In this document: in pieces, positions 38,062 through 46,375 of the stretch
Numbering within the stretch: position 1 is the first letter of the stretch
Layout of the letters: the number at the start of each line of letters is the position of its first letter
Assembly (NCBI GenBank): GCA_963739175.1
Contig: CAVTZH010000009.1
Coordinates: forward strand, 124,001-188,000
Source of the DNA: VAZQ01 sp963739175
GTDB lineage: Bacteria > Pseudomonadota > Alphaproteobacteria > Rhizobiales > Xanthobacteraceae
Direction of reading: 5' to 3'
DNA length: 64,000 nt
Made by a program: the position numbers and the translations under genes
The notes under the pieces: generated by a model
What the model saw: only the letters and a program-made list of their open reading frames with translations
Databases searched by the model: none
Told to the model about the DNA's origin: nothing

Positions 38062-39309
38062 CTATTCCGCAGCGGCTTGCGTCTCGACGCGCACATGACG
38101 CTCGATCAAGTCCGTGACCGGCTGCCCCTTCGGCGCCTCGCAACGCGCCGAGCGCACCCGATAGCTCTCCGGGCGCATGCCGGGTAGCGGTTTGCCGGCG
38201 GCGTGATCTTTCAGTGTCTGCAACAGCAGACGCCGTATCTTGCTGATCGCCGCATCGCTCGCCAGCAGATGTTCCTTGCTGCGATCGGCGATCGGGCCCA
38301 TCAATTCCTGGATGGCGCAATCCTGCGTTCCCAGGCCCTTCATGCCGGTGAAGGAGTTGCCGCCCGCTTGCAGCGCGCGGTCGATCAGATAGTCGTTCGC
38401 CCTATTGCGGATCGCGTGGTCGCTGCCCGGGATATTTTCGGTGTGGATGCCGCGAAAGCTCTTCTCGCGCGCCAGATCTTCGTCGGTCAGCGGCCGCGAA
38501 GGATGGAAGTTGATGCTGTACAGCATCGTGTTCTCGTCATCGATCGGCGCCCACACGTGCGCGGCGTGCGGAACCGAGGAAATGATCTTATGGAACGGCA
38601 TGAGCATCACATTGATGTTCCACATGATCGAGCCGTTGCCGGGATCCCGCCCGGTAGCGACCACGAAACCGAAATCGGTGGGCAGGACTTCGTAGATGGT
38701 CGCGACGATCTTCCGGCTCTTTTCGGCATCGCCGCCGTGCAGGAACGTCAGGTGCGTCGCATCGAACCCGCCTTCCAGTCCCTGCAGCCAGTTGCATTCC
38801 TGGATGTGACGCGTGGCATAGCGATGTGAGCCCGGCACCATGGTCCATTCCAGTTCCGGGAACGCCGGCTTGTGCTCGGACGGACCCATATAGGTCCACA
38901 CCACCTCGCCGCGTTCGATGCACGGATAGGACTTGATCCTGAGTTGTTCGCGGATTCTTTGCTGCTGCTTCTCGTCAACCTGCGGCACGCACGGCACGTC
39001 GACGCAATTGCCGTCCACGTCGAACTTCAGGCCATGGTAGACACAGCGCAGCCCCGCTTCCTCGTTGCGGCCATAGAACATGGAGGCGGTGCGGTGCGGG
39101 CAGCGCTCGTCGAGCAGCCCGATCCGACCCTGCGTGTCGCGGAATAGGACCAGGCTCTCGCTCAGAAGCTTGACTCGGATGGGCGGACAATCGGGTTTCG
39201 CGATCTGGTGCGAAAATGCAGCCGGAATCCAGTAGCGGCGCATCAGTTCGCCCATCGGCGACGCCGGACCGACGCGCGTCAGTGTTTCATTGTCGCTTTG
39301 CGAAAGCAT
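38062..39309 (-). CDS. Rieske aromatic ring-hydroxylating oxygenase, alpha subunit
   Basis: Oxygenase of 415 aa of the phthalate-dioxygenase/vanillate-demethylase class. The Rieske 2Fe-2S motif is C70-P-H72 with C89-V-Y-H92. The mononuclear iron site is NWLQGLEGGFDATHLTFLHG, with Asp183, His186 and His191 as likely bridge and ligands. First gene of a four-gene operon (oxygenase, Bug receptor, RraA-like aldolase, flavin reductase). Substrate probably an aromatic carboxylate or methoxylated acid (inference). No ferredoxin-reductase gene is adjacent. Confidence 0.9.
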   Translation of the reverse strand: MLSQSDNETLTRVGPASPMGELMRRYWIPAAFSHQIAKPDCPPIRVKLLSESLVLFRDTQGRIGLLDERCPHRTASMFYGRNEEAGLRCVYHGLKFDVDGNCVDVPCVPQVDEKQQQRIREQLRIKSYPCIERGEVVWTYMGPSEHKPAFPELEWTMVPGSHRYATRHIQECNWLQGLEGGFDATHLTFLHGGDAEKSRKIVATIYEVLPTDFGFVVATGRDPGNGSIMWNINVMLMPFHKIISSVPHAAHVWAPIDDENTMLYSINFHPSRPLTDEDLAREKSFRGIHTENIPGSDHAIRNRANDYLIDRALQAGGNSFTGMKGLGTQDCAIQELMGPIADRSKEHLLASDAAISKIRRLLLQTLKDHAAGKPLPGMRPESYRVRSARCEAPKGQPVTDLIERHVRVETQAAAE

Positions 39310-39616
39310 CAGGGGTCCTCCCGGGTCTTTCTTGAGAGCTACATGCTTCTCGCAGGCAGCCGCATGGTCCGGTCACGTGTGGAACTGTGTCAAGGCTTTT
39401 TGCGCCTTCAAACATGCGGCAGCTTGCCCGGCCGCAATGCTGGAAATCATAGCAAGGTCGTTGTTCTTGTCGACGGCACCCGCCCGCAATCTTAAGAACC
39501 AACACAACCGAAGATAGCTTCGCCGCCTGAGGGCATGGGGCTGGTCCGGCGAATCCAGCTTCCGCATTCGCGCGAACCGCTTCCAGGTTTTCCGCCAAAT
39601 CCCGCGTAGCCGCGTC

Positions 39617-39632
39617 TGGCACGCTCCTTGCC
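39617..39632 (+). promoter_or_regulatory. Sigma-54 promoter (-24/-12)
   Basis: TGGCACG-CTCC-TTGCC matches the sigma-54 consensus TGGCACG-N4-TTGC essentially perfectly. It lies 60 bases before the first gene of the unusual cassette at 39692-48485. A perfect palindrome TTCGCGCGAA (39567-39576) about 40 bases further upstream is a candidate activator site. A sigma-54 activator gene closes the cassette at 48470-49861. Confidence 0.8.
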
Positions 39633-39691
39633 AATATGCTGCGGAGCGATGTGCACGCATGCCATTGGTCTGTCTCGTCGCGGAGGTCGTC

Positions 39692-40330
39692 ATGCCGAGT
39701 CCGCTCGCTGAATACGATCCGGAATTGGAAACGCTCGAAGGCGAGCAATCGGCGTGGCCGGGTGAAAGCGGTTCGGAAGTGCTCAGCGAGACCGACGAGC
39801 TTGAGATGGCGGCCGAACTGCTCGCGGTCACGAACGAGCAGGAATTGGATCAATTCCTCGGCAACCTTATCCGCAAGGTTGGTCGCACGGTCGGCCAGGC
39901 CGTGCGCTCGCCGATCGGACGAGCGGTCGGCGGCGTCCTCAAGGGTGTGGTTCGGAACGCGCTGCCGGTCGCCGGCGGCGCGCTTGGCACGTTCGTCGGT
40001 GGTCCGCTCGGGACCACGATCGGCAGCGGGCTCGCATCCATGGCGGGACAGGCCTTGGGCTTGGAGCTCGAGGGTTTGAGCCATGAGGACCAGGAATTCG
40101 AAGCGGCCAGGCGCTTTGTTCGCTTTGCGAGTGAAGCGGTGACGAACGCCGCATCGACATCAACGGCACAAGATCCGGTCGCTGCCGCGCAAGCCGCCGT
40201 CGCGGCTTCTGCGCAACGACTGGCGCCGGGACTGGTGCCGGCGCCGAGACCGATACAGGCCAACGCCGGCCGTGCCGCCAGCGGGCGTTGGATCCGTCAG
40301 GGTCGCAACGTCATCGTCGTCAACTGCTGA
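39692..40330 (+). CDS. Acidic-leader glycine-zipper protein, paralogue A
   Basis: Protein of 212 aa, no signal peptide. The start at 39692 has GGAGG upstream. Acidic Phe/Glu-poor-in-Lys leader (1-38: AEYDPELETLEGEQSAW) precedes a conserved helix DELEMAAELLAV...ELDQFLGNLIRKVGR (35-65). Then comes a Gly-zipper region (66-125) with SPIGRAVGGVLKG and GTFVGGPLGTTIGSGLASMAG, able to insert in or pack against membranes. An Ala-rich helix and a C-terminal SGRWIRQGRNVIVV follow. It is homologous to the next gene. Family of unknown function; first gene after the sigma-54 promoter. Confidence 0.8.
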   Translation: MPSPLAEYDPELETLEGEQSAWPGESGSEVLSETDELEMAAELLAVTNEQELDQFLGNLIRKVGRTVGQAVRSPIGRAVGGVLKGVVRNALPVAGGALGTFVGGPLGTTIGSGLASMAGQALGLELEGLSHEDQEFEAARRFVRFASEAVTNAASTSTAQDPVAAAQAAVAASAQRLAPGLVPAPRPIQANAGRAASGRWIRQGRNVIVVNC

Positions 40331-40362
40331 TCGCTCACTCCAATGAAGCCGCGGAGGACACC

Positions 40363-41025
40363 ATGCACGACATCGATCGCACGCAACTCGAGTTCGATCC
40401 CGAGATGGAGAATTTCGAATTCCAGCAATCCGAATGGGCGGGCGAAGGCGACGGCGAAGGCGTATTCAGCGAGGCCGACGAGCTGGAGTTGGCCGCCGAG
40501 CTCCTGGAGGTCAACAACGAGCAGGAGCTCGATCAGTTTCTCGGCAACCTGATCCGGAAAGCCGGGCGTGCCATCGGCAAGGTCGTCCGTTCGCCCATCG
40601 GACAAGCGATCGGCGGCGTTCTGAAAGGCGTCGCCAAGAAGGCATTGCCGCTGGCCGGCACCGCTCTCGGCGCCTTCGTCGGCGGTCCGCTCGGCGCGCA
40701 GATCGGCAGCGGCCTCGCCTCGGCCGCGGGCGGCGCGCTCGGCCTGGAGTCCGAGGCCTGGAACCAGGAGGACCGCGAATTCGAAGGCGCGAGGCAATTC
40801 GTCCGTATCGCCGGCGATGCCGTCAGGAGCGCGGCGGCAACCGGCGGCGATCCGAGATCGGCGGCGCAGGCGGCCGTGGCCCAGGCGGCGCAGGCGATGG
40901 CGCCGGGATTGATGCAGCCGGGCGCATCGGCCGGGATGTCAGCGTACGGCGGCGCTGGTGTGGGCGGCGGGCGCAGCGGCCGCTGGATGCGCCGCGGCAA
41001 CAGGATCGTGCTGTTCGGCGTGTGA
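40363..41025 (+). CDS. Acidic-leader glycine-zipper protein, paralogue B
   Basis: Protein of 220 aa, paralogue of the gene 32 bases upstream. The leader reads LEFDPEMENFEFQQSEWAGE. Then come DELELAAELLEV...ELDQFLGNLIRKAGR (39-69), a Gly-zipper segment SPIGQAIGGVLKGVAKK and GAFVGGPLGAQIGSGLASAA (77-126), REFEGARQFVRIAG, and a C-terminal SGRWMRRGNRIVLFGV. Leader, helix, zipper and tail are all conserved with paralogue A, while the linkers differ. That points to a conserved shared function rather than recent duplication. Unknown function. Confidence 0.8.
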   Translation: MHDIDRTQLEFDPEMENFEFQQSEWAGEGDGEGVFSEADELELAAELLEVNNEQELDQFLGNLIRKAGRAIGKVVRSPIGQAIGGVLKGVAKKALPLAGTALGAFVGGPLGAQIGSGLASAAGGALGLESEAWNQEDREFEGARQFVRIAGDAVRSAAATGGDPRSAAQAAVAQAAQAMAPGLMQPGASAGMSAYGGAGVGGGRSGRWMRRGNRIVLFGV

Positions 41026-41031
41026 GGCATC

Positions 41032-42336
41032 ATGGCCATCGATTCCCACGCAAAATCCATGCTGACGCACGAGACGCGCGCTTTGCTGGCGCGGCTCGCG
41101 CTGGTCAAGCCGTTTTCGCTGCAGGAGTCGATGTTGCCCGCCGCTGCACTGCTGCCGGCGGCGCAGGTCGCGATCGACCGCTTCCTTATCACCGACCGCA
41201 GGGAGCTCCGGCGCTTGCTGCAGTCCTATCTGCGCTGGCTGCAGCAACCCGACAACGCGGCGACACCCGCCGAGGCGCAGCGCCGCTTCACCATCCTGCG
41301 CCTCAAGTTCAACATCGTGCTGGTTCAGTTCGACATGTTCGCTGACGTCATCACCCAGCGCAGTGAAAGCGAAACCGGCGTGTGGCTGTCCGGTCTCGAC
41401 GTGGTCGCCGCCGAGGCGCTGGCGCTACCCGGTTACTACGAGTTGCCGCCAGTCATCTGCTATCTCGATCGCGATGTCGGTGCCGCGATCCGGCGCACGC
41501 GCACGCGCATGCCGGGCGGCGGCGAGAATCCGGTCGCCATCATCCGCGTTCCACGCGAACGCATGGTGGGTACCGGCATCGCATCCTCCCTGGTGCACGA
41601 AGTCGGACACCAGGCGGCCGCCCTGCTCGATCTCGTTGAATCGCTGCGGCCAACGTTGCGGGGGCTCCAGCGCGGCGCCGCCGGCGCGGCGCGCACAGTC
41701 TGGCAGCTCTGGGAACGATGGATCTCGGAAATCGTCGCCGACTTCTGGTCGGTTGCGCGTGTCGGCATTGCGTCCACGCTGGGCCTGATCGGCGTCGTCA
41801 GCCTGCCGCGCGCATTCGTGTTTCGCCTCAACGTCGGCGACCCGCATCCGATTCCCTGGATCCGCGTCAAGCTCAGCGCTGCGATCGGCGAGGCGCTCTT
41901 TCCGCATCCGCAATGGCGCCAGCTCAGCGCGACGTGGGACGCGTTCTATCCGACCGCCGGCCTGGCGCAGGAGACCCGCTCGCTGCTCGAAGCGCTGCAG
42001 GCAAGCATGCCGGCCTTCGTCGCGCTGCTCATCAATCACCGTCCCAGGGCTTTGGGCGGCCGGTCGCTGATGGAGGTGATGGAGACGGCGTCGCGCCAGC
42101 CGGCGCGACTCACGGCGCTCTATCAGCAATGGAATTCGCAGCCGTCGGAAATGTATCGCGCATCGCCGACCTTGGTCTTTGCAGCGATCGGACAGGCTCG
42201 CGCCGATCGAAGGATCAGCGCCGAGGACGAGAGCACGCTGTTCTGCAAGCTGCTCACATTCTGGGCACTGCGAGCCACGGTGAATATGTCGGAAATCTGC
42301 GCGGAGGCACCACGCGTCCGCGCCGCAGCCGCATGA
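41032..42336 (+). CDS. Predicted HExxH zinc metalloprotein of unknown family
   Basis: Protein of 434 aa, six bases after paralogue B. The segment SLVHEVGHQAAALL carries H189-E190-V-G-H193, the classical zincin motif. EIVADFWSV (233-241) about 40 residues later supplies a plausible third ligand Glu or Asp, as in gluzincin-like families. N-terminal 100 residues are helical and Arg/Leu-rich, and the C-terminus is helical. No signal peptide. I do not recognise the whole protein as a named peptidase family. Peptidase activity is inferred from the motif only. Confidence 0.7.
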   Translation: MAIDSHAKSMLTHETRALLARLALVKPFSLQESMLPAAALLPAAQVAIDRFLITDRRELRRLLQSYLRWLQQPDNAATPAEAQRRFTILRLKFNIVLVQFDMFADVITQRSESETGVWLSGLDVVAAEALALPGYYELPPVICYLDRDVGAAIRRTRTRMPGGGENPVAIIRVPRERMVGTGIASSLVHEVGHQAAALLDLVESLRPTLRGLQRGAAGAARTVWQLWERWISEIVADFWSVARVGIASTLGLIGVVSLPRAFVFRLNVGDPHPIPWIRVKLSAAIGEALFPHPQWRQLSATWDAFYPTAGLAQETRSLLEALQASMPAFVALLINHRPRALGGRSLMEVMETASRQPARLTALYQQWNSQPSEMYRASPTLVFAAIGQARADRRISAEDESTLFCKLLTFWALRATVNMSEICAEAPRVRAAAA

Positions 42337-42355
42337 CAATTCAAAGGAGGATCAG

Positions 42356-44380
42356 ATGGCCAGAAAGATCAAGACGACCGAGATCCAGCTCAGCGGCAAC
42401 GTAGCCACTCAATCAGATGTCGTCGTCTTGGCGGCGAATCTGTCGGATGCCGAGCGGCAGGAGCTCAAGGCCCAAGGCGGTCGCGTCGAGTTTTGGGTTG
42501 GAGACGACCGGGTTGCGGAGGGAATTGATCTGCAATCCTTTGATTGGAGGCCCAAGGTCACTGGCACTCCTCTCGGCGCTCACACGGCGAGCGTCAGGTT
42601 GGTGGTCAACGACCAGCCGATCGCCACCGGGGAAACAAGTATCTACTTGGTTGAGACCATCGCGTTGGAAGTCAGCGCATATCCTTCGGAAGCCGATGAG
42701 GGCAAGTCAATCGCCCTCGATGTGGTGAGGCCATCAACACAAAGGAACTCAGCACCAACTGCCTTGACCAAGCCCGCCGTGACGACCTTGCAGAAGGCCG
42801 GTCTCCACTTCAAATGGGATGTCGGCAACAAAGGGGTGGTAGAACCGACTGCTCCCCATACCGGCGTTTGGCAAACGGCCGGCATGAACGCCGGCGTGCA
42901 TCGAGTCACGGCAACGCTGGTCGATCGCGACGGGCAGGTGCTGCAGACCGGCGCCGGTCCTGTGGTTGCGACCGGGCAGGCGAAAATCAAGCCTTCGGCT
43001 CTGGGCAAGGGCGACACGCTACGCGTAGCCTTGCAGCGCTCGGCCACGGTGCGAACCCACGACCAGGTATTCTGGTCGCTGATACGGAGCTCCACCGCCG
43101 CGATCAGCGGTAGCAACTACTCCGACTTCATCGAGCGCGTGCTTTGCCCCGGGCCGACCGACGTCATCGGCCGCCAACCGGTGCTCATCAGTCAATTGAA
43201 CCGTAGGGCGAAAGAACTGCAGCCATTCACCTACGGCGTCGGCGCGTACGAGCTGTTGAAGACCGCTACGCAGATATTCCTGTTGCTGGAGTGCGGCGGC
43301 TGCCACGCCGACATCAAGGATATCGATCTTGACGAGGAATCGGCACGCCTGGGTGAGACCGTCACGTTGAAACAAATCACGGACCGCCTGCGCGTCTACC
43401 TGGGCTCGGGGCACCTGCCGTACATCGACCGTGTCCTCGAAAGCGCCTTCCCCGGTCAACGGGAAATCATCCGGCCGCACTGTTTTGGGGTGCTCAGCGC
43501 CAGAGTTCAGGTGCCATGCCTGCTCGAGCTGATTTGGTCGTATTGGCACGAGGAAGGAATGCTCGCGCAGACGATGGGCGCCATAACCAGGCGGTTCCAG
43601 AATATGCGCGGCCCCGGCGATCGCGACCCGCTTGCGCATCTCGAGATCGATCCGCTGCGGCCGCTCAACAACCTGCTCTGGGGATATGTCCAGGACGAGT
43701 GGAATCTGCTGACCGTGAAGCGGAGGGCCTACGAATACGATCATCACTACGGCCTGACGATCCGCGGCAAGGCAGTGCCGCCTTTGCAGAGGGCGGACAG
43801 CCGATCGAAGTTCCTGGAAGGCTTCCACCGTCTCCTGCATGTGACGTCGAATTTCTACAAGGAGGACAACGACACGACGGTGATCGCCGACGGCTTCCCG
43901 CTGCTCAATGCACTCAAGGAGGTGCACCTGCTGTTAGCGCAGGGCGCGCACAACCAGTTCGGTGACTTGCCGTGGACTGCACGCTCGGAGATGTTGATCC
44001 AGCAGTGGCTGCTGGCACGGCCGGAGATGCGCGACTTCCTGCAGAGCCGGGCCATGGTGCCGTACAAGGAGCCGTGGATGGCGCCGGTCGACAGCATGAA
44101 GTCCTTGCAGGGATGGTCGGACGTCACGGTCACGCACTTCCGCGACCTCGGCGTCTATGGCGAGCAGATCCTGTTGTCTGTCCGCTACGGTGACTGGATC
44201 GACATCAATGACGAGGAGTCGGCCAAGAACTGGGCCCGCTACTGGCGCCCGGAAATCCAGGGCTATCTGCACGCCTATCGTGCGGTAACCGGAGTCGATC
44301 TGACCAATCCGGACACCGTCGATCACACGATGCCTGCCGTGCACCTGCAGAAGCGGCTGGCGATGCAGCGAGCACGGTAA
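42356..44380 (+). CDS. Large protein of unknown function with Ig-like N-terminal region
   Basis: Protein of 674 aa; AGGAGG precedes the ATG. The first 230 residues look like beta-rich Ig/PKD-type domains (VEFWVGDDRVAEGIDLQSFD, TASVRLVVNDQPIATGETSI, GVWQTAGMNAGVHRVTATLV). The remaining 440 are helical, with LLLECGGCHADIKDID, YWHEEGMLAQTMGAITRRFQ, NLLWGYVQDEWNLLTVKRRA and WARYWRPEIQGYLHAYRAVT. The single CGGCH resembles a haem motif, but there is no export signal. Nothing in the protein tells its role. Its place in the sigma-54 cassette suggests a structural or carrier part. Confidence 0.65.
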   Translation: MARKIKTTEIQLSGNVATQSDVVVLAANLSDAERQELKAQGGRVEFWVGDDRVAEGIDLQSFDWRPKVTGTPLGAHTASVRLVVNDQPIATGETSIYLVETIALEVSAYPSEADEGKSIALDVVRPSTQRNSAPTALTKPAVTTLQKAGLHFKWDVGNKGVVEPTAPHTGVWQTAGMNAGVHRVTATLVDRDGQVLQTGAGPVVATGQAKIKPSALGKGDTLRVALQRSATVRTHDQVFWSLIRSSTAAISGSNYSDFIERVLCPGPTDVIGRQPVLISQLNRRAKELQPFTYGVGAYELLKTATQIFLLLECGGCHADIKDIDLDEESARLGETVTLKQITDRLRVYLGSGHLPYIDRVLESAFPGQREIIRPHCFGVLSARVQVPCLLELIWSYWHEEGMLAQTMGAITRRFQNMRGPGDRDPLAHLEIDPLRPLNNLLWGYVQDEWNLLTVKRRAYEYDHHYGLTIRGKAVPPLQRADSRSKFLEGFHRLLHVTSNFYKEDNDTTVIADGFPLLNALKEVHLLLAQGAHNQFGDLPWTARSEMLIQQWLLARPEMRDFLQSRAMVPYKEPWMAPVDSMKSLQGWSDVTVTHFRDLGVYGEQILLSVRYGDWIDINDEESAKNWARYWRPEIQGYLHAYRAVTGVDLTNPDTVDHTMPAVHLQKRLAMQRAR

Positions 44381-44383
44381 GAT

Positions 44384-45472
44384 GTGGCCCTCGTGCTCGA
44401 TTTTACCTCGGCGCTCTATCTCGGGCTGCGCCACCCAAGCCGGTCGTTACGCGCCTGGTCGGCGCTCACGACCGGCAAGCCGGCGGCACTTAAATCGCCA
44501 CCGAGTGCCGTCGTCATCGCCCGCCAGCTCGCCGCCTTGCAGGATTGCGAGCGCGCAACGCTTCTTCCTTCGACGCTGCATCTCTTCTGGGACCTGTTTG
44601 GTGTGCTCGCACGCGAGCCAGTGAGAATCTACATGGACGCCGGTACTTACGCAGTTGCACGGTGGGGCGTCGAGCGGGTGGCGGCGCAAGGCGTTTCTGT
44701 GCGCCATTTCCCGCATCACGATGCCTCCGCCGCCCGTGTCCTGGTTCAACGCGATCGCCACAGCAGGGCTCGTCCCATCGTCGTGGCCGATGGCTACTGC
44801 GCGACCTGCGGCAGGGCCGCGCCGCTCGCCGAGTTGCTGCAGTGTGTCGAGGATAGCGGTGGACGGCTGGTCGTCGATGACACGCAGGCACTCGGCGTGT
44901 TCGGCGAAGCGCCGACGCCTGACGCGCCCTATGGCCACCACGGGGGCGGCTCGCTGCCATGGCATGGCCTGACGTCGCCGCGCGTGATCGCGGGAAGCTC
45001 CCTGGCCAAAGGATTTGGCGTCCCGCTCGCCATGCTCTGCGGCAATCGTCGTGTGATCCGGCGCTTCGAGGAACGCGGCGAGACGCGCGTGCACAGTAGT
45101 CCGCCGTCGTTCGCGACGCTGCGCGCCGCGGAACATGCCCTGGCCATGAACCAGCGGGGCGGGGACGAGCGGCGGATGTATCTGTCGCAACTGGTCGAAC
45201 GTTTCCGTGCAGGGCTGCGGCAGATCGGTCTCGCGGCGGCAGGCGGGCTCTTTCCCGTGCAGACGCTTTCGGTCGGCGGCGCCGATGCCCGGATCCTGCA
45301 TCTGCGATTGCTTTGTGCCGGCATCCGGACGGTTCTTGTTCGTTGCTGTCTCGGCGTTGGAGCGCGCCTGGGCTTTCTCATTACCGCGCTGCACCGTCCG
45401 GCCGATATCGATCATGCCATCGAAGTGCTGGATCGCGTGTTCGATCGGACCTTGCTGGCGAAGACGCCGTGA
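44384..45472 (+). CDS. PLP-dependent acyltransferase/aminotransferase, BioF-like fold type I
   Basis: Enzyme of 362 aa with an alpha-oxoamine-synthase-like fold. Seen are the substrate loop FTSALYLGLRHPS, Asp in VVDDTQALGVFGE (residues 163-175) that contacts the PLP nitrogen, and AGSSLAKGFGVPLAML with the Schiff-base Lys209. Members condense an acyl-CoA with an amino acid (biotin, haem or sphingoid synthesis) or cleave such products. No biotin genes are nearby. In this cassette it may modify a peptide or make a lipid-like amino ketone (inference). GTG start, three bases after the previous stop. Confidence 0.78.
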   Translation: MALVLDFTSALYLGLRHPSRSLRAWSALTTGKPAALKSPPSAVVIARQLAALQDCERATLLPSTLHLFWDLFGVLAREPVRIYMDAGTYAVARWGVERVAAQGVSVRHFPHHDASAARVLVQRDRHSRARPIVVADGYCATCGRAAPLAELLQCVEDSGGRLVVDDTQALGVFGEAPTPDAPYGHHGGGSLPWHGLTSPRVIAGSSLAKGFGVPLAMLCGNRRVIRRFEERGETRVHSSPPSFATLRAAEHALAMNQRGGDERRMYLSQLVERFRAGLRQIGLAAAGGLFPVQTLSVGGADARILHLRLLCAGIRTVLVRCCLGVGARLGFLITALHRPADIDHAIEVLDRVFDRTLLAKTP

Positions 45473-45523
45473 ACATCGAGGTGTGGAACGACGAGTGATC
45501 CTGCATTCGCAGACGAGGCTATC

Positions 45524-46312
45524 ATGAGCACGCCATATGAGTTCGAAGGCCTGGATAGCGATCTCGAGCTTGGCGAAACGTTCGAGTTCGACGAGACGGA
45601 GACGGAAGGCGAGTTCGGCCGCCGGCGGCCCCGGGTTGTGCGCGGACGGGCGCCGCCTCGGTTACTACGCAGGTACGCTCGACCGCAAAAGTTGCGGCCG
45701 CGTCCGCGGCCTCGCGTCAGGCCGCATCCGCGGTTTTCTGTGCGCCCACGTTTTCCCGCCATCTTGCCGACGTGGGGTAGCTGGTTGGCGCAACCGCCGT
45801 TTGCCACACAAGGAACGGCCGGACCTTTCGCACAGTCGCGGGGCGGCGCACCAGCGGCCGGAGCGTCGTATGACGGACCGTCCGCTGACGAGCCTTCCTA
45901 TGACGGAATGGCGGGGGGAGAGCCGGATGCGATCGACGATCAGCCGCAGCCCAACGGATCGCCCGATGACACCGCGCAGCCGGCCGATACGCCGCCTGGT
46001 GGGGATGCGCCGCAGGAGGAGCTCCGGCGCGTGCGCTGGCTGCAGAACCGTCTCAACCAGGTATTGGGACTGAGGCTTCCGGTTACCGGCGTGCTGGACC
46101 CACCGACGCGTAGCGCAACGCGGAGCTTTCAGAAGAGACATGGCTTGCAGGCGGATGGCGCGGTGGGCCGCGAGACCGCCTGGACCATCAACGAGATTGC
46201 CGCGCGCGTTGGCCGAACAGCAAGCTCCGACGTTTCGGCACGGCCGTGCGGCTGCTCCGGCGCAAGCAACCAGCGTCGCTGCTCGTGCCGGCAATGTAAG
46301 TGCAACTCGTAA
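45524..46312 (+). CDS. Acidic-leader, Arg-rich protein with peptidoglycan-binding domain and Cys-rich tail
   Basis: Protein of 262 aa. Acidic leader YEFEGLDSDLELGETFEFDE (1-30), then a very basic Arg/Pro segment (33-76), then a low-complexity Gly/Pro/Asp linker. A PG_binding_1-like domain follows (about 167-222: RVRWLQNRLNQVLGLRLPV, VTGVLDPPTRSATRSFQKRH). The tail has six cysteines as CGC...CSCRQCKC, a metal-binding or disulfide knot. No signal peptide is seen. The acid-then-basic order is striking. Possibly surface- or cell-wall-attached through the PG domain. Confidence 0.75.
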   Translation: MSTPYEFEGLDSDLELGETFEFDETETEGEFGRRRPRVVRGRAPPRLLRRYARPQKLRPRPRPRVRPHPRFSVRPRFPAILPTWGSWLAQPPFATQGTAGPFAQSRGGAPAAGASYDGPSADEPSYDGMAGGEPDAIDDQPQPNGSPDDTAQPADTPPGGDAPQEELRRVRWLQNRLNQVLGLRLPVTGVLDPPTRSATRSFQKRHGLQADGAVGRETAWTINEIAARVGRTASSDVSARPCGCSGASNQRRCSCRQCKCNS

Positions 46313-46375
46313 CGCAATCGATCCTAGACCAGACCCGAGGTGATGCCGCTCAGCGCATATCGAAGGAGGAGAGCC

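Noticed and set aside
42356..44380. Cytochrome c function for the 674-aa protein from its CGGCH motif
   Set aside because: No signal peptide, single motif in a large helical protein, and no supporting haem-protein features.
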